Shown here one piece after another: positions 17,581 to 25,940 of a stretch of DNA of 64,000 nucleotides. Position 1 is the stretch's first letter. The number at the start of each line of letters is the position of its first letter. The notes below the pieces were generated by a model that did no database searches, was not told the DNA's origin, and was given only the letters and a program-made list of their open reading frames with translations. The stretch is from Deltaproteobacteria bacterium. GTDB taxonomy: Bacteria > Myxococcota > UBA727 > VGSZ01. The stretch is from assembly GCA_016177705.1 (NCBI GenBank), contig JACOUT010000020.1, positions 1 through 64,000 of the forward strand, given 5' to 3'. Both the position numbers and the translations under genes were made by a program.

Positions 17581-18896
17581 GGCGCCCTCGCCGACGCACT
17601 ATGGCGCGGCAACGACCGCAGCGCGTCCACGGCGCGCATCGTGCCGTCGACACCGGCGAGCGCTGCCGCGCACGCGCGGGCTCGCTCTCGGAAAGTGGCA
17701 TCGCTACGCAGGCGGCCGAACGCCGTGCGCACGGAGTCGACGTCGAGCCGCGCCGGCAGCACGGCGACACCCGCACCGAGCCGCTCGACGCGCCGCGCAT
17801 TCGCGAGCTGATCGCCGCCGAAAGGTACCACCAGCATCGGCTTGCCGGCAGCGAGCGTCTCCTGCACGGTGTTGTTGCCGCCGTGGGTGACCACCAGATC
17901 GACGCGCTCGAGCAGTGCCACCTGGGGCACGCGCGCGAACACGCGGCTGTTGGTCGTCGGGATGCGTCGCTGCAGGCGCTCGGCGGAGGCGCCGGCGCTC
18001 ACGATCACCTGCAGGTCGGGGCCGTCGAGGGCGCACAGCAGCGTCTCGAACACCGTGGGGTCATCGTTGAACACCGTCCCCATCGAGACGTAGACGCGCG
18101 TGACGTCGTCCCGCAGCACGACCAACGACGGGTCGTTCGGGCTCTCGACGCCGCGGCCAAAGATGCACGGGCCGGCGAACAGCACGGGCGCGTCGAGCGG
18201 ACGCAGACCAGGCTCGAGCTCGGGCACGGTGGTCAAGACGTTCAGCACCGTCGACGATGGGCGGGTCAGGGAGCCGCCGGGCGGCGGCTCGACGTCGAGC
18301 GCGCGCGCAACCGCCGACAGGCGTGCGTCGCACCGCGCGGACAGGATCTCGAGGCGCCGTTCTGCGGCGTGGCGCGCAGGGCTGCCTGCCGGCTCGTCGT
18401 TGCCAAGCTCGCTTCCCATGGGCGGCGCGCCCTCCACCGGAAACGGCAGCGCCGAGTGATAGATCGAGACGTACGGCGCCCGTGCGAGCCGCGCACCGAA
18501 CATCGCCGCGAACAGCAGGTAGTCGGCGACCACGAGGTCGGCGCGGAAGGACGTGGCGGCAGCAGCGATGGCGCGCGCTTGCGGGGCGGCGCCGGCGAGG
18601 AAGTACCCGAGCGCGTGCTCGAGCTCGTCGATGCCGCGGGCCCGGGAGATGCGCAGCGCGTGCCACAGGCCCACCAGCGACGGCGACAGCGGGAAGATCT
18701 CCATCCCGTCGGCTCGCACCGCCGATGGGATGGCGGCTGCCGTCTTGGCCAGCTCCGGCACCGGCAGGAACGGCGGCGTGCGCGTCACCGGCATCGCCAT
18801 GGCGACCGCGTCGCCGCCGGCCAACAGCGCGCGTCCGATCGAGCGTAACGCGTTGCTGTGACCGACCGAGGCGTGCGCTGCGAGCAAGACCCGCAT
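17577..18896 (-). CDS. GT1 family glycosyltransferase (MGT/UGT type)
   Basis: 439 residues with two Rossmann-like halves. The N-terminus MRVLLAAHASVGHSNALRSI is the acceptor-binding half; the C-terminal half contains VDLVVTHGGNNTVQETLAAG followed by VPFGGDQLANARRVERLGAG, the nucleotide-sugar signature of macrolide and UDP-glucuronosyl-type transferases. The His-Gly-Gly-Asn context and Asp-Gln pair fit UDP- or TDP-sugar donors. Likely acceptors are lipids, carotenoids or secondary metabolites, none of which is specified by the neighbours. It lies upstream of and overlaps mqo, and begins 28 bases after the reductase-like gene, in one minus-strand run. Confidence 0.87.
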   Translation of the reverse strand: MRVLLAAHASVGHSNALRSIGRALLAGGDAVAMAMPVTRTPPFLPVPELAKTAAAIPSAVRADGMEIFPLSPSLVGLWHALRISRARGIDELEHALGYFLAGAAPQARAIAAAATSFRADLVVADYLLFAAMFGARLARAPYVSIYHSALPFPVEGAPPMGSELGNDEPAGSPARHAAERRLEILSARCDARLSAVARALDVEPPPGGSLTRPSSTVLNVLTTVPELEPGLRPLDAPVLFAGPCIFGRGVESPNDPSLVVLRDDVTRVYVSMGTVFNDDPTVFETLLCALDGPDLQVIVSAGASAERLQRRIPTTNSRVFARVPQVALLERVDLVVTHGGNNTVQETLAAGKPMLVVPFGGDQLANARRVERLGAGVAVLPARLDVDSVRTAFGRLRSDATFRERARACAAALAGVDGTMRAVDALRSLPRHSASARAP

Positions 18897-18924
18897 CAGT
18901 GCCCCCTCGCTGTCGAGGATGCGC

Positions 18925-19734
18925 TCACAGCAGCTCGGGGAGCTGCTTCAGGCAGTTGCCGCCGTCCACCACCAGCGTCGCGCCGGTGATGAACGAGGCG
19001 GCTGGCGAGCACAGGAACAGCATGCCGTTGGCGCAGTCCTCCGGCGTGCCCATGCGCCCGAGCGGCACGTGCCGGGTGACGCGCTTCCTCGCCTCCGGGT
19101 CAGCCCACAGGCGCGCATTTGCACCCTCGGTGTCGACCGGGCCGGGCGCTATCGCGTTGACGCGGATGCCGACGCCGGCCCACTCGACGGCGAGCGTCTG
19201 CGTCAGGTTGAGCATGCCGGCCTTGCCCGCCCCCGAGTGCGCCATCAGGGCAGACGACGTGAAGCCGTTGGTGCCCGCGTTCAGGATGATGACGGCCTCG
19301 CCGCGCTCGGACAGGTGCGGGAACCAACAATGCAACGTGTTCCAGGTGCCGTTCAGCACGGTGCCGACGACGGTGGCGAAGCCGTTCGGCGTAATGCTTG
19401 CCGCCGGCGCCAGGAAGTTCGCGCCCGCGTTGCACAGGAGCACGTCGACGCCGCGCAGCTGTTCCAGCGTCGCGTCGCGCCAGGCGGCGAGCGTCTCGGG
19501 CTGTTTGGTGTCCGCCGCGCGCCACACCACGCGCGTGTCATGGCCAGCGGCGCGTCCGGCCGCCTCGACGTCGCGCGCGGCCGCCTCGAGCACCTCGGCG
19601 CGGCGGCCGCAGATCGAGATCGAGGCGCCGAGCTCGGCGAAGCGCCGCGCGGTGAACAGGCCGATGCCGGTGCCGCCGCCGGTGACGGCGACGGTCTTGC
19701 CGGCGAACAACCCTGGGGCGTAGGTGGCGCGCAT
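18925..19734 (-). CDS. SDR oxidoreductase, 2,4-dienoyl-CoA reductase-like
   Basis: 269 residues. The NADPH site VTGGGTGIG is at 17-25 and NAG at 102-104. The usual SDR Tyr-x-x-x-Lys is absent: the active-site stretch is SALMAHSGAGKAGMLNLTQT with Ser167 and Lys171. Ser at Lys minus 4 is the arrangement of 2,4-dienoyl-CoA reductases, and AVEWAGVGIRVNAIAPGPVD with TEGANARL matches that branch. It would reduce 2,4-dienoyl-CoA during beta-oxidation of polyunsaturated fatty acids, complementing the isomerase-like protein at 9476. It is last but one in a minus-strand run and lies three bases from the next gene. Confidence 0.82.
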   Translation of the reverse strand: MRATYAPGLFAGKTVAVTGGGTGIGLFTARRFAELGASISICGRRAEVLEAAARDVEAAGRAAGHDTRVVWRAADTKQPETLAAWRDATLEQLRGVDVLLCNAGANFLAPAASITPNGFATVVGTVLNGTWNTLHCWFPHLSERGEAVIILNAGTNGFTSSALMAHSGAGKAGMLNLTQTLAVEWAGVGIRVNAIAPGPVDTEGANARLWADPEARKRVTRHVPLGRMGTPEDCANGMLFLCSPAASFITGATLVVDGGNCLKQLPELL

Positions 19735-19736
19735 GG

Positions 19737-20285
19737 TCAGGCCTCGGTGGCTTCGGGTTGCTCTTCGAAGGCGGGCACGCGCTCCTCGAGCGGCTGCACG
19801 CGGCGGTAGCGTCGGCGCTGCGGCGGCTGCGGCGCCATGCCGGTGATGCGCGGCGGTTGGTGCGTGAACTCGACCTTGAGCGGCTCGAAGCTGCCCTCGA
19901 GGAACAGGCCGCCCTCGACGACGTGCATCTTGAAACGCGCCATCACCTCGCCCTCGAGCTTCTGCGCCACACCGTCAGGAAAGCCCATACGAGCGAGCGC
20001 CTTCGCGCCATGATCACGCCGCGTCAGCGATAACCGCGGGCCGAGCAGCAGCCCCGAGTACTCCTGCCAGCCACCGGCGACGTCGCGCCGGCCGGTGACG
20101 AAGGGGCCAATCTGACCGAGCGTGATGCGCTCGGCGCGGCCGCCCTCGGCCTGGTCGTCGTCGGTCAGCACGCGCTCCCAGGTGCCGGTGACCCGGTAGA
20201 TCCACGCGAGCAACAGCCAGCCCGCGGCCGCACAGCCGAGCAGGGCGATGACGACGAGGCGGACGCTGTCGGCGTTCACGCCCAC
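19737..20285 (-). CDS. Single-helix membrane protein of unknown function
   Basis: 182 residues. One N-terminal helix (LVVIALLGCAAAGWLLLAWI, residues 10-29) is followed by a mostly beta domain (TLGQIGPFVTGRRDVAGGWQ, then EYSGLLLGPRLSLTRRDHG) and a Pro/Arg/Glu-rich tail. I recognise no family. It starts after the VWA lipoprotein gene by 54 bases and ends two bases before the SDR gene, so it is probably transcribed with them. The beta domain would face the periplasm or the cytoplasm depending on orientation, which the positive residues after the helix do not settle. Confidence 0.65.
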   Translation of the reverse strand: MGVNADSVRLVVIALLGCAAAGWLLLAWIYRVTGTWERVLTDDDQAEGGRAERITLGQIGPFVTGRRDVAGGWQEYSGLLLGPRLSLTRRDHGAKALARMGFPDGVAQKLEGEVMARFKMHVVEGGLFLEGSFEPLKVEFTHQPPRITGMAPQPPQRRRYRRVQPLEERVPAFEEQPEATEA

Positions 20286-20339
20286 GACGGTGGGCCACCG
20301 ATGCCCCCGCTGTCAACGGGCGCGCTCCGACCGTGACCG

Positions 20340-21848
20340 CTATTGCGCGGCCAGGCACTCCTCGCTCGCCTGGCCGGCCGCGCGCACGCTGATGGTGTCG
20401 CCGGGACCCGGGCGCGCGCTGCCGCACAGCTGGATGAAGCGCTCGTCGACCAGCATGTAGCCGTCGGAGGTCGCGCAGTCGGCGCCCGCCGGCAGCACGT
20501 CGACCTTCTCTTCCTCGGTGGTGCCGGCGCGCGTGATCTCGACGATGACCGCCGCGGGGTTGGACGGCGGCTCCGCGAGCGCCACCTGGTCGACCGCAGC
20601 GATGAAGGCCGCGATGTCGAGCATGGTGGCGCGGAACGACTCGTTGCAGATGGAGTCGGTGGCCGCGTTGCCGATCTGCTCGGCGAGCTGGTAGTAGCGC
20701 GAGCCCGCGTCGGCGACGCAGCACGGCAGGTTGCCGCGCGCGGCCGCCGTGTCGGGGCCGCAGGGGTTGTTCGGCCCGCTGCCGGTGAAGTTCGACAGAC
20801 CGCCCGACGAGTAGCACACGTCGTCGCCGCCGGTGGGCAGGCCATCGCCGCCCACCAGGCACCCGGCCGGCGTGATTCCTCCGGCATCGCCGATGCCGCC
20901 GGCGACGACCGCGAGCTTGATGTTGGCGTCGGCGGCGAGCAGCGAGTCGACGTAGCCCTGCACCGGCGACAGCTCGTCCATGTTGTCGTAGCACTTGCGC
21001 GGCTGCACGTTGAGGAAGTGGCCCGGGAACTCGCCACACACCTCGCCGTCGTTCTCGTTGCCGAAGACCTCGAGCATGCCGCCCTGCCCGTGGCTGCAGT
21101 CCTCCTCGTCGGTGAGGAAGATGACCACCAGCGCGGCGTCATCGCGGCGGAAGGTGCCGAGGTCGCCCTCGCAGCCGGGCGCGCGGGAGTCGGCGGGCGC
21201 GTTGAAGAACAGATCGACCGCGTCGAGGCCGCGCTCGAAGGGCGAGCCGAAGGTCTGGATGTTCTCGAGCGTGCTGCGGAAGCGCTGCGCGAAGTCGTCG
21301 TTGCCGTTGTCGCCGTCGATGAGATCGGCGGCGCTGATCAGCTTGCGGCCGCTGCCGCCGGGCGCGCTGTCGGGCTGCAGGCAGCCGCGTTGCGGGCGGA
21401 AGCCCCAGGCGTCGCCGCCCTGCGAGTCGGGGATGCGGTTGTCGCAGATGCCGACATCGGTGGTGATGACGCCGACGCGGAAGTCGTTCTCGAACGCGGA
21501 CAGGAGTTGGATGAAGCCGCAGCGGGAGAGCACGCCGCCGTTCGTGTACAGCGATCGCACCGGGTTCTTGTACTCGGCGGGGATGTTGGCGAGGTCCTGC
21601 AGCGGGCACTCGCCCGCATCCTGGTTCAGGAAGTTCTCGACCAGGTTCTGCTGCTCCTCCGCCATCGAGCCCGAGTTATCGACGACGATGAGGATGTCGG
21701 CCGCCTTCTCGGTCGGCACCGGGATGTCGGTGGCTACCGTCTTCAGGCACGTGTTCTCGACCTTCTCGAACACGCGTCGGTTGCACGACGAGGCGAGCAG
21801 GCCGATGGCGACAACCGCGAACGACGACAGGACGATCAGCCGCTTCAT
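20340..21848 (-). CDS. VWA-domain lipoprotein (tandem paralog 1)
   Basis: 502 residues. A lipoprotein signal ends in LLASSC with Cys22 followed by NRRVFEKVENTC. A von Willebrand type A domain starts at about 50: KAADILIVVDNSGSMAEEQQ gives the MIDAS DxSxS (Asp57, Ser59, Ser61), and FLTDEEDCSHGQGG may supply a further metal-site acid. Long Cys-containing loops follow, and a C-terminal strand domain ends the protein. It is probably an envelope protein in protein-protein or adhesion contacts. It shares most of its sequence with the gene at 21981-23507, so the pair arose by tandem duplication. A GGAGG site stands before the ATG. Confidence 0.85.
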   Translation of the reverse strand: MKRLIVLSSFAVVAIGLLASSCNRRVFEKVENTCLKTVATDIPVPTEKAADILIVVDNSGSMAEEQQNLVENFLNQDAGECPLQDLANIPAEYKNPVRSLYTNGGVLSRCGFIQLLSAFENDFRVGVITTDVGICDNRIPDSQGGDAWGFRPQRGCLQPDSAPGGSGRKLISAADLIDGDNGNDDFAQRFRSTLENIQTFGSPFERGLDAVDLFFNAPADSRAPGCEGDLGTFRRDDAALVVIFLTDEEDCSHGQGGMLEVFGNENDGEVCGEFPGHFLNVQPRKCYDNMDELSPVQGYVDSLLAADANIKLAVVAGGIGDAGGITPAGCLVGGDGLPTGGDDVCYSSGGLSNFTGSGPNNPCGPDTAAARGNLPCCVADAGSRYYQLAEQIGNAATDSICNESFRATMLDIAAFIAAVDQVALAEPPSNPAAVIVEITRAGTTEEEKVDVLPAGADCATSDGYMLVDERFIQLCGSARPGPGDTISVRAAGQASEECLAAQ

Positions 21849-21980
21849 GGGCTCCTCCGGGGGCCGACGACCCCGTACCGCCCCATCTATAGCAGACGCA
21901 ACCCGCGGTCCGCTCGGAAACGGCCTCGGACCAACGTCGGTGGCGGCGTTGGCACCGACCCGGACGTCCCGGACATCGCT

Positions 21981-23507
21981 CTAGAATTGGACCACGTCGC
22001 AGGCCGCGCTCGAGCTGCCGGCGGCGGCGACCGCGATGGTGTCACCGGGGCCCGGTCGCGCGCTACCGCAGAGCTGGATGAAGCGCTCGTCGAGCAACAG
22101 CCAGCCGTCGGCATCGGCGCAGGACGTGCCCACTGGTAGTGGCGGCACGGTCTCCACGGTCGCGCTGCCCGCACGCGTCACCTCGACGATGATGGCCGCG
22201 GGGTTGGCCGGTGGCTCGGCCAGTGCCACCTGATCGACAGCGGCGATGAAGGCCGCGATGTCGAGCATGGTCGAGCGGAAGGAGGCGTTGCAGATCGAGT
22301 CGGTGGCCGCGCTCCCGATCAGCTCGGCCAACTGGTAGTAGCGGCTGCCCGCGTCGGCGACGCAGCAGGGCAGCCCGCCGTGCGACGCGGGGTCGTCTGC
22401 GTCACATGGCATGCCGGAGGTCGAGTAGTTCGACAGTCCGCGCGACTCGAAGCAGGTGTCGTTGACGCCGTCACCGTCGACGTCGCCACCGACCGGCGCC
22501 CCGTTGGCCCCCACCAGGCAGCCCGAGGCGGTGATGCTGCCGGCGTCGCCGATGCCACCCGCGATGACGGCGACCTTGACCTGCTCGTCCACGGCCCGCA
22601 GCGCGTCTGCGTAGCCCGCGACCGGCGAGAGCTCGTCGGCGTTCGAATAGCAGCGATCGGGCTGAACGTTGTTCCAGTAGCTGGTGGTGTCCCAGGCGCC
22701 GCATCGCTCGACGGCGCCTTCGTCACCGAACACCTCGAGCATGCCCCCCTGGCCGTGGCTGCAGTCTTCCTCGTCGGTAAGGAACATCACCACCAGCGCG
22801 GCGTCGTCACGGCGGAAGGTCGCGAGGTCGTCCGCGCAGCCGGGCGCGCGCCGCTCGGCGGGGGCGTGGAAGAACAGGTCGACGGCGTCGAGCCCGCGCT
22901 CGAAGGGCGAGCCGAAGGTGCGGATATTGGCCAGCGTTGCGGCGAAGCGCCCCGCGAAGTCGTCGTTGCCGGCGTCGTCGTCCTTCAGGTCGGTGGCGGC
23001 GATCAACTTGCGGCCGCCCGCGCCCGGCGCGGCGTCGGGCTGCAGGCAGCCGCGCTGCGGATGGAAGCCCCAGGAGTCGCCGCCCTGCAGGTACTCGTTG
23101 TCGCAGACGTCGACGTCGGTGGTGATGACGCCGACGCGGAAGTCATTCTCGAAGGCAGACAGGAGTTGGATGAAGCCACAGCGGGACAGCACGCCGCCGT
23201 TCGCGTACAGCGACCGCACCGGGTTCTTGTACTCGTCGGGGATGTTGGCGAGGTCTTGCAGCGGGCACTCGCCCGCGTCCTGGTTCAAGAAGTTGTCCAC
23301 CAGGTTCTGCTGTTCCTCGGCCATCGACCCCGAGTTGTCGACGACGATCAGGATGTCGGCCGCCTTCTCGGTCGGCACGTGCACCACCTCCTTGATGGTC
23401 CGGAAGCACACGTTGTCGACGTGCTCGAACACGCGCCGGTTGCACGCCGCGAGCAGCGAGCAGGCGAGCACCAGCGCGAGCGTTCCCCGGGCCACAGACC
23501 GCTGCAT
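21981..23507 (-). CDS. VWA-domain lipoprotein (tandem paralog 2)
   Basis: 508 residues from the ATG at 23507, preceded by GGAGGCG; an upstream in-frame ATG at 23567 lacks a signal sequence. Signal peptide with lipobox LLAAC (Cys22), then NRRVFEHVDNVC and the VWA domain with DNSGSM at 57-62. Blocks of 15-20 residues are identical to paralog 1, for example FLNQDAGECPLQDLANIP and LLSAFENDFRVGVITTDV, while the middle and C-terminal loops differ. An acquired role in surface sensing or adhesion is inference. The gap to paralog 1 is 132 bases and has a TCTATA -10-like element on the minus strand at 21886-21891. Confidence 0.85.
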   Translation of the reverse strand: MQRSVARGTLALVLACSLLAACNRRVFEHVDNVCFRTIKEVVHVPTEKAADILIVVDNSGSMAEEQQNLVDNFLNQDAGECPLQDLANIPDEYKNPVRSLYANGGVLSRCGFIQLLSAFENDFRVGVITTDVDVCDNEYLQGGDSWGFHPQRGCLQPDAAPGAGGRKLIAATDLKDDDAGNDDFAGRFAATLANIRTFGSPFERGLDAVDLFFHAPAERRAPGCADDLATFRRDDAALVVMFLTDEEDCSHGQGGMLEVFGDEGAVERCGAWDTTSYWNNVQPDRCYSNADELSPVAGYADALRAVDEQVKVAVIAGGIGDAGSITASGCLVGANGAPVGGDVDGDGVNDTCFESRGLSNYSTSGMPCDADDPASHGGLPCCVADAGSRYYQLAELIGSAATDSICNASFRSTMLDIAAFIAAVDQVALAEPPANPAAIIVEVTRAGSATVETVPPLPVGTSCADADGWLLLDERFIQLCGSARPGPGDTIAVAAAGSSSAACDVVQF

Positions 23508-23573
23508 GGGCGCCTCCGCCCAGAGTGTTTGGGGCGAGGCGGCGGATCCGTCAGCGGTCCGGATCAACCACGT

Positions 23574-25337
23574 TCACGCGCTCGCGGCATCCGCCGCCTT
23601 GCGCGCGGCCTCGAGCAGGCCACGCGTCAGCTCGATGACCGTCTTGGCCGCCTCCGCCACCGGCACCTTGCGCGTGCCCTCCTTCGGCTCGGTGCGCAGC
23701 TTGACCTCGATGACGCCCTCCTTGAGCCCCTTGCCGCCGACTGCCACGCGCACAGGGTTGCCGATGAGATCGTGGTCCTTGAACTTGACGCCCGGCCGCT
23801 CGTCGCGGTCGTCGAACAAGACCTCGAGCCCGGCGGCCTCGAGCTGTTCGACCAGCGCCGTCGCCACGCTCATGGTCTCGGGCTCGGTGCCGAGCGCGAC
23901 CAGCGAGACGTGCCAGGGCGCGATGGGCGCGGGCCAGCGGATGCCGTCGTCATCGTGGTTCTGCTCGATGGCCGCCGCCGCCGTGCGCGTGACGCCGATG
24001 CCGTAGCAGCCCATCACGTAGGGCCGCTCCACCTTGTCCTCGCCCTGGAACACCGCCTTCATGGCCTTCGAGTACTTGGTGCCGAGGAAGAAGACGTGCC
24101 CGACCTCGATGCCGCGCGCCGCCAGGTAGCCCACGTTGGTGCGCGGGCACAGGTCGCCCTGGCGCGCCGTCGTCAGGTCGGCCCATTCGAGGTTCGACAC
24201 GTCGCGGCCGACGGCGACCTGCACCCAGTGTGTGTCCTTGTCGATGCCGCCGCAGACGAGGCCCGCGAGCCCCTGCAGGCCGTGGTCGGCGACCACGCGC
24301 AGGCCGGGCTTGCAGCCGAGCGGCCCGGCGAAGCCGACCGCGGCGCCGGTGTGGATGGTGACCTCGTCGTCGGTCAGCATGCGCACCAACTCGGCGCCGA
24401 GCGCCTTCTTCAGCTTGATCTCGTTGACGTCGCGGTCGCCGCGGCACAGCGCCATCACCGGCTTGCCGTCGACGAGGAAGAGCACCGCCTTCATCACGCG
24501 ATCGGGCGCCACGCCCAAGAAGCCCGCCACCTCCTCGATGGTGCGCTTGCCGGGTGTGGGCACCTTCTCGGTCTTCATGGTCGGTGCCTCGGCCGCGCGC
24601 ACCGGCGGCGCCACGGGGGCGAGCTCGACGTTGGCGGCGTAGGTCGGCTTGTTGTTCGCGTCCACCGTGTAGACGATGGCGTCCTCGCCCGAGTCGGCCA
24701 GCACCTGGAACTCGTGGCTGCGGTTGCCGCCGATCGAGCCCGTGTCTGCCTCGACGGCCCGAAACACCAGGCCGCAGCGCGCGAAGATGCGCGCGTAGGT
24801 GCGGTACATGTTGTCGTACTCGCGGTGCGCGTCCTCCTCCGTGGCGTGGAAGGAGTACGCGTCCTTCATGATGAACTCGCGGCCGCGCATGATGCCGAAG
24901 CGCGGGCGCACCTCGTCACGGAACTTGGTCTGGATCTGGTAGAGGTTGATGGGCAACTGGCGGTAGCTCTTGACCTCGTCGCGCACCAGCGCGGTGACGA
25001 CCTCCTCATGGGTCGGGCCGATGACGAAGTCGCCGCCCTTGCGATCCTTGAGGCGCAACAGCTCGGGCCCGTACTGGTCCCAGCGCCCCGACTCCTGCCA
25101 CAGCTCGGCGGGCTGCACCGCCGGCATCAGCAGCTCCTGCGCGCCCGCGCGGTTCATCTCCTCGCGCACGATGTTCGCGACCTTGGTGAAGACGCGATTG
25201 GCGACGGGCAGGTAGGTGTAGATGCCGGCCGCGAGCTTCCTGATCATGCCCGCGCGCAGCATCAGCCGGTGGCTGACGACGACGGCGTCGGCGGGGGTTT
25301 CCTTGACGGTGGGGATGAGGGCCTGCGTGTAGCGCAT
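23574..25337 (-). CDS. proS: Prolyl-tRNA synthetase, bacterial type
   Basis: 587 residues from the ATG at 25337; an upstream in-frame extension is Cys/Phe-rich and encoded by the purine-rich repeat tract, so it is not used. Class II motif 2 is FRDEVRPRFGIMRGREFIMK with DAYSF following, the editing (INS) domain lies at about 225-400 (KTEKVPTPGKRTIEEVAGFL), and motif 3 region MGCYGIGVTRTAAAAIEQNH is clear. The C-terminal anticodon domain ends Ala-rich. It charges tRNA-Pro in the cytoplasm. Its 5' side is the 603-base non-coding repeat region, so the promoter must lie inside or near that element. Confidence 0.96.
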   Translation of the reverse strand: MRYTQALIPTVKETPADAVVVSHRLMLRAGMIRKLAAGIYTYLPVANRVFTKVANIVREEMNRAGAQELLMPAVQPAELWQESGRWDQYGPELLRLKDRKGGDFVIGPTHEEVVTALVRDEVKSYRQLPINLYQIQTKFRDEVRPRFGIMRGREFIMKDAYSFHATEEDAHREYDNMYRTYARIFARCGLVFRAVEADTGSIGGNRSHEFQVLADSGEDAIVYTVDANNKPTYAANVELAPVAPPVRAAEAPTMKTEKVPTPGKRTIEEVAGFLGVAPDRVMKAVLFLVDGKPVMALCRGDRDVNEIKLKKALGAELVRMLTDDEVTIHTGAAVGFAGPLGCKPGLRVVADHGLQGLAGLVCGGIDKDTHWVQVAVGRDVSNLEWADLTTARQGDLCPRTNVGYLAARGIEVGHVFFLGTKYSKAMKAVFQGEDKVERPYVMGCYGIGVTRTAAAAIEQNHDDDGIRWPAPIAPWHVSLVALGTEPETMSVATALVEQLEAAGLEVLFDDRDERPGVKFKDHDLIGNPVRVAVGGKGLKEGVIEVKLRTEPKEGTRKVPVAEAAKTVIELTRGLLEAARKAADAASA

Positions 25338-25409
25338 GGGGGGCGTATGGCACATCCGCGGGCCGCGGGAAGCGGCAGGGCATCCAGGGGGGAAGGACCA
25401 GGACGGCAA

Positions 25410-25486
25410 GATCAAGAAGAAGAAGCAGAAGCAGAACAAGGAGCAGAATCAGAACTAGGAACAGAAGCAGAACAAGCAGAACAAGC
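25410..25486. repeat. Purine-rich AAGCAGAA-type degenerate repeat
   Basis: A run almost free of pyrimidines except C, built of variations on AAG, CAG and AACAAG, unlike the GC-rich surroundings. Its right part overlaps the left end of the inverted-repeat element. The strand asymmetry could favour triplex or R-loop structure; that is inference. Confidence 0.7.
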
Positions 25487-25553
25487 TGGGGCTTGTTGAC
25501 CTGCCTTTGTCGACGATCGCTGCTCTCGCGAGAGCAGGCCGCCCTGCCATGAA

Positions 25554-25683
25554 GACCGCCCCCACCCCTGCCCCTCCCCTGCGGGGAGGGCCGTGCAGCC
25601 ACGGGCGAGCTTGACGTCGGCGCCGAAGAGCCGAACCCGGAACGGCCCTCCCCGCAGGGGAGGGAGGCAGGGTGGGGGCGGTC
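25554..25683. repeat. 41-base near-perfect inverted repeat (large hairpin)
   Basis: Arms 25554-25594 and 25642-25683 run from GACCGCCCCCACC to GGGGAGGGCCGT on one side and back on the other, with only two or three differences; the loop is 47 bases. Each arm also contains its own small palindrome CTCCCCTGCGGGGAG. It could fold into a very stable stem in RNA or single-stranded DNA and may act as a terminator or REP-like site. Confidence 0.85.
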
Positions 25684-25708
25684 GTGCCCGGCAGCGGCGT
25701 CGTCATGG

Positions 25709-25788
25709 GCAAGCAGTCGCAGGCAAGCAGTCGCAGGCAAGCAGTCGCAGGCAAGCAGTCGCACGCAAGCAGTCGCAGGCAAGCAGCC
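25709..25788. repeat. 14-base tandem repeat, five copies plus a partial one
   Basis: The unit GCAAGCAGTCGCAG is repeated at 25709, 25723, 25737, 25751 and 25765 with one base change in the fourth copy, and a degenerate copy follows. There is no spacer between units, so it is not a CRISPR. Variable copy number between strains would be expected. Confidence 0.92.
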
Positions 25789-25940
25789 TAGGAGCTCGCA
25801 ACCTGGCGTCGCAAGAAGGCACCACCGCATGCTCTCGCGAGAGCAGCGAGGCTCGTCGAAGGCGGGACGACAAGCCCCAATCCCTGCTTGTTCGTCCGCA
25901 AGGGTCGCGCGCGCCCCTGCTCGCGCCCTAACCTCGCCCC

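Larger units (their letters stand above)
25470..25893. mobile_element. MITE-like non-coding element with long terminal inverted repeats
   Basis: The left end (25470-25537) and the reverse complement of the right end (25830-25893) share GAACAAGCAG, then GGGGCTTGT, CTGCC/CCGCC, TCGACGA and the 16-base palindrome TGCTCTCGCGAGAGCA, in the same order with small indels. The pair encloses about 290 bases with no coding frame. This is the layout of a miniature inverted-repeat element or a fossil of one. No clear target-site duplication was identified. Similar copies in the genome would prove mobility. Confidence 0.55.
25338..25940. other. 603-base non-coding region filled with repeats
   Basis: Between the starts of proS (minus) and the SpoIID-like gene (plus) no credible coding frame exists. 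From the proS side it holds a purine-rich AAGCAGAA tract (25410-25486), the left end of an inverted-repeat element (25470-25537), a 41-base inverted repeat (25554-25683), five 14-base tandem repeats with a partial sixth (25709-25788) and the right end of the element (25830-25893). Each is listed separately. Promoters for both divergent genes must be here but none stands out. Confidence 0.85.

Noticed and set aside
22380..25499. Very long plus-strand reading frame (over 1000 codons) opposite proS and a VWA gene
   Set aside because: Composition is Arg/Ala/Val/His-rich without domains; it is an antisense shadow of GC-rich codons in proS and the lipoprotein gene.
25709..25788. CRISPR array
   Set aside because: Units are 14 bases and directly adjacent with no spacers; no cas genes are nearby.
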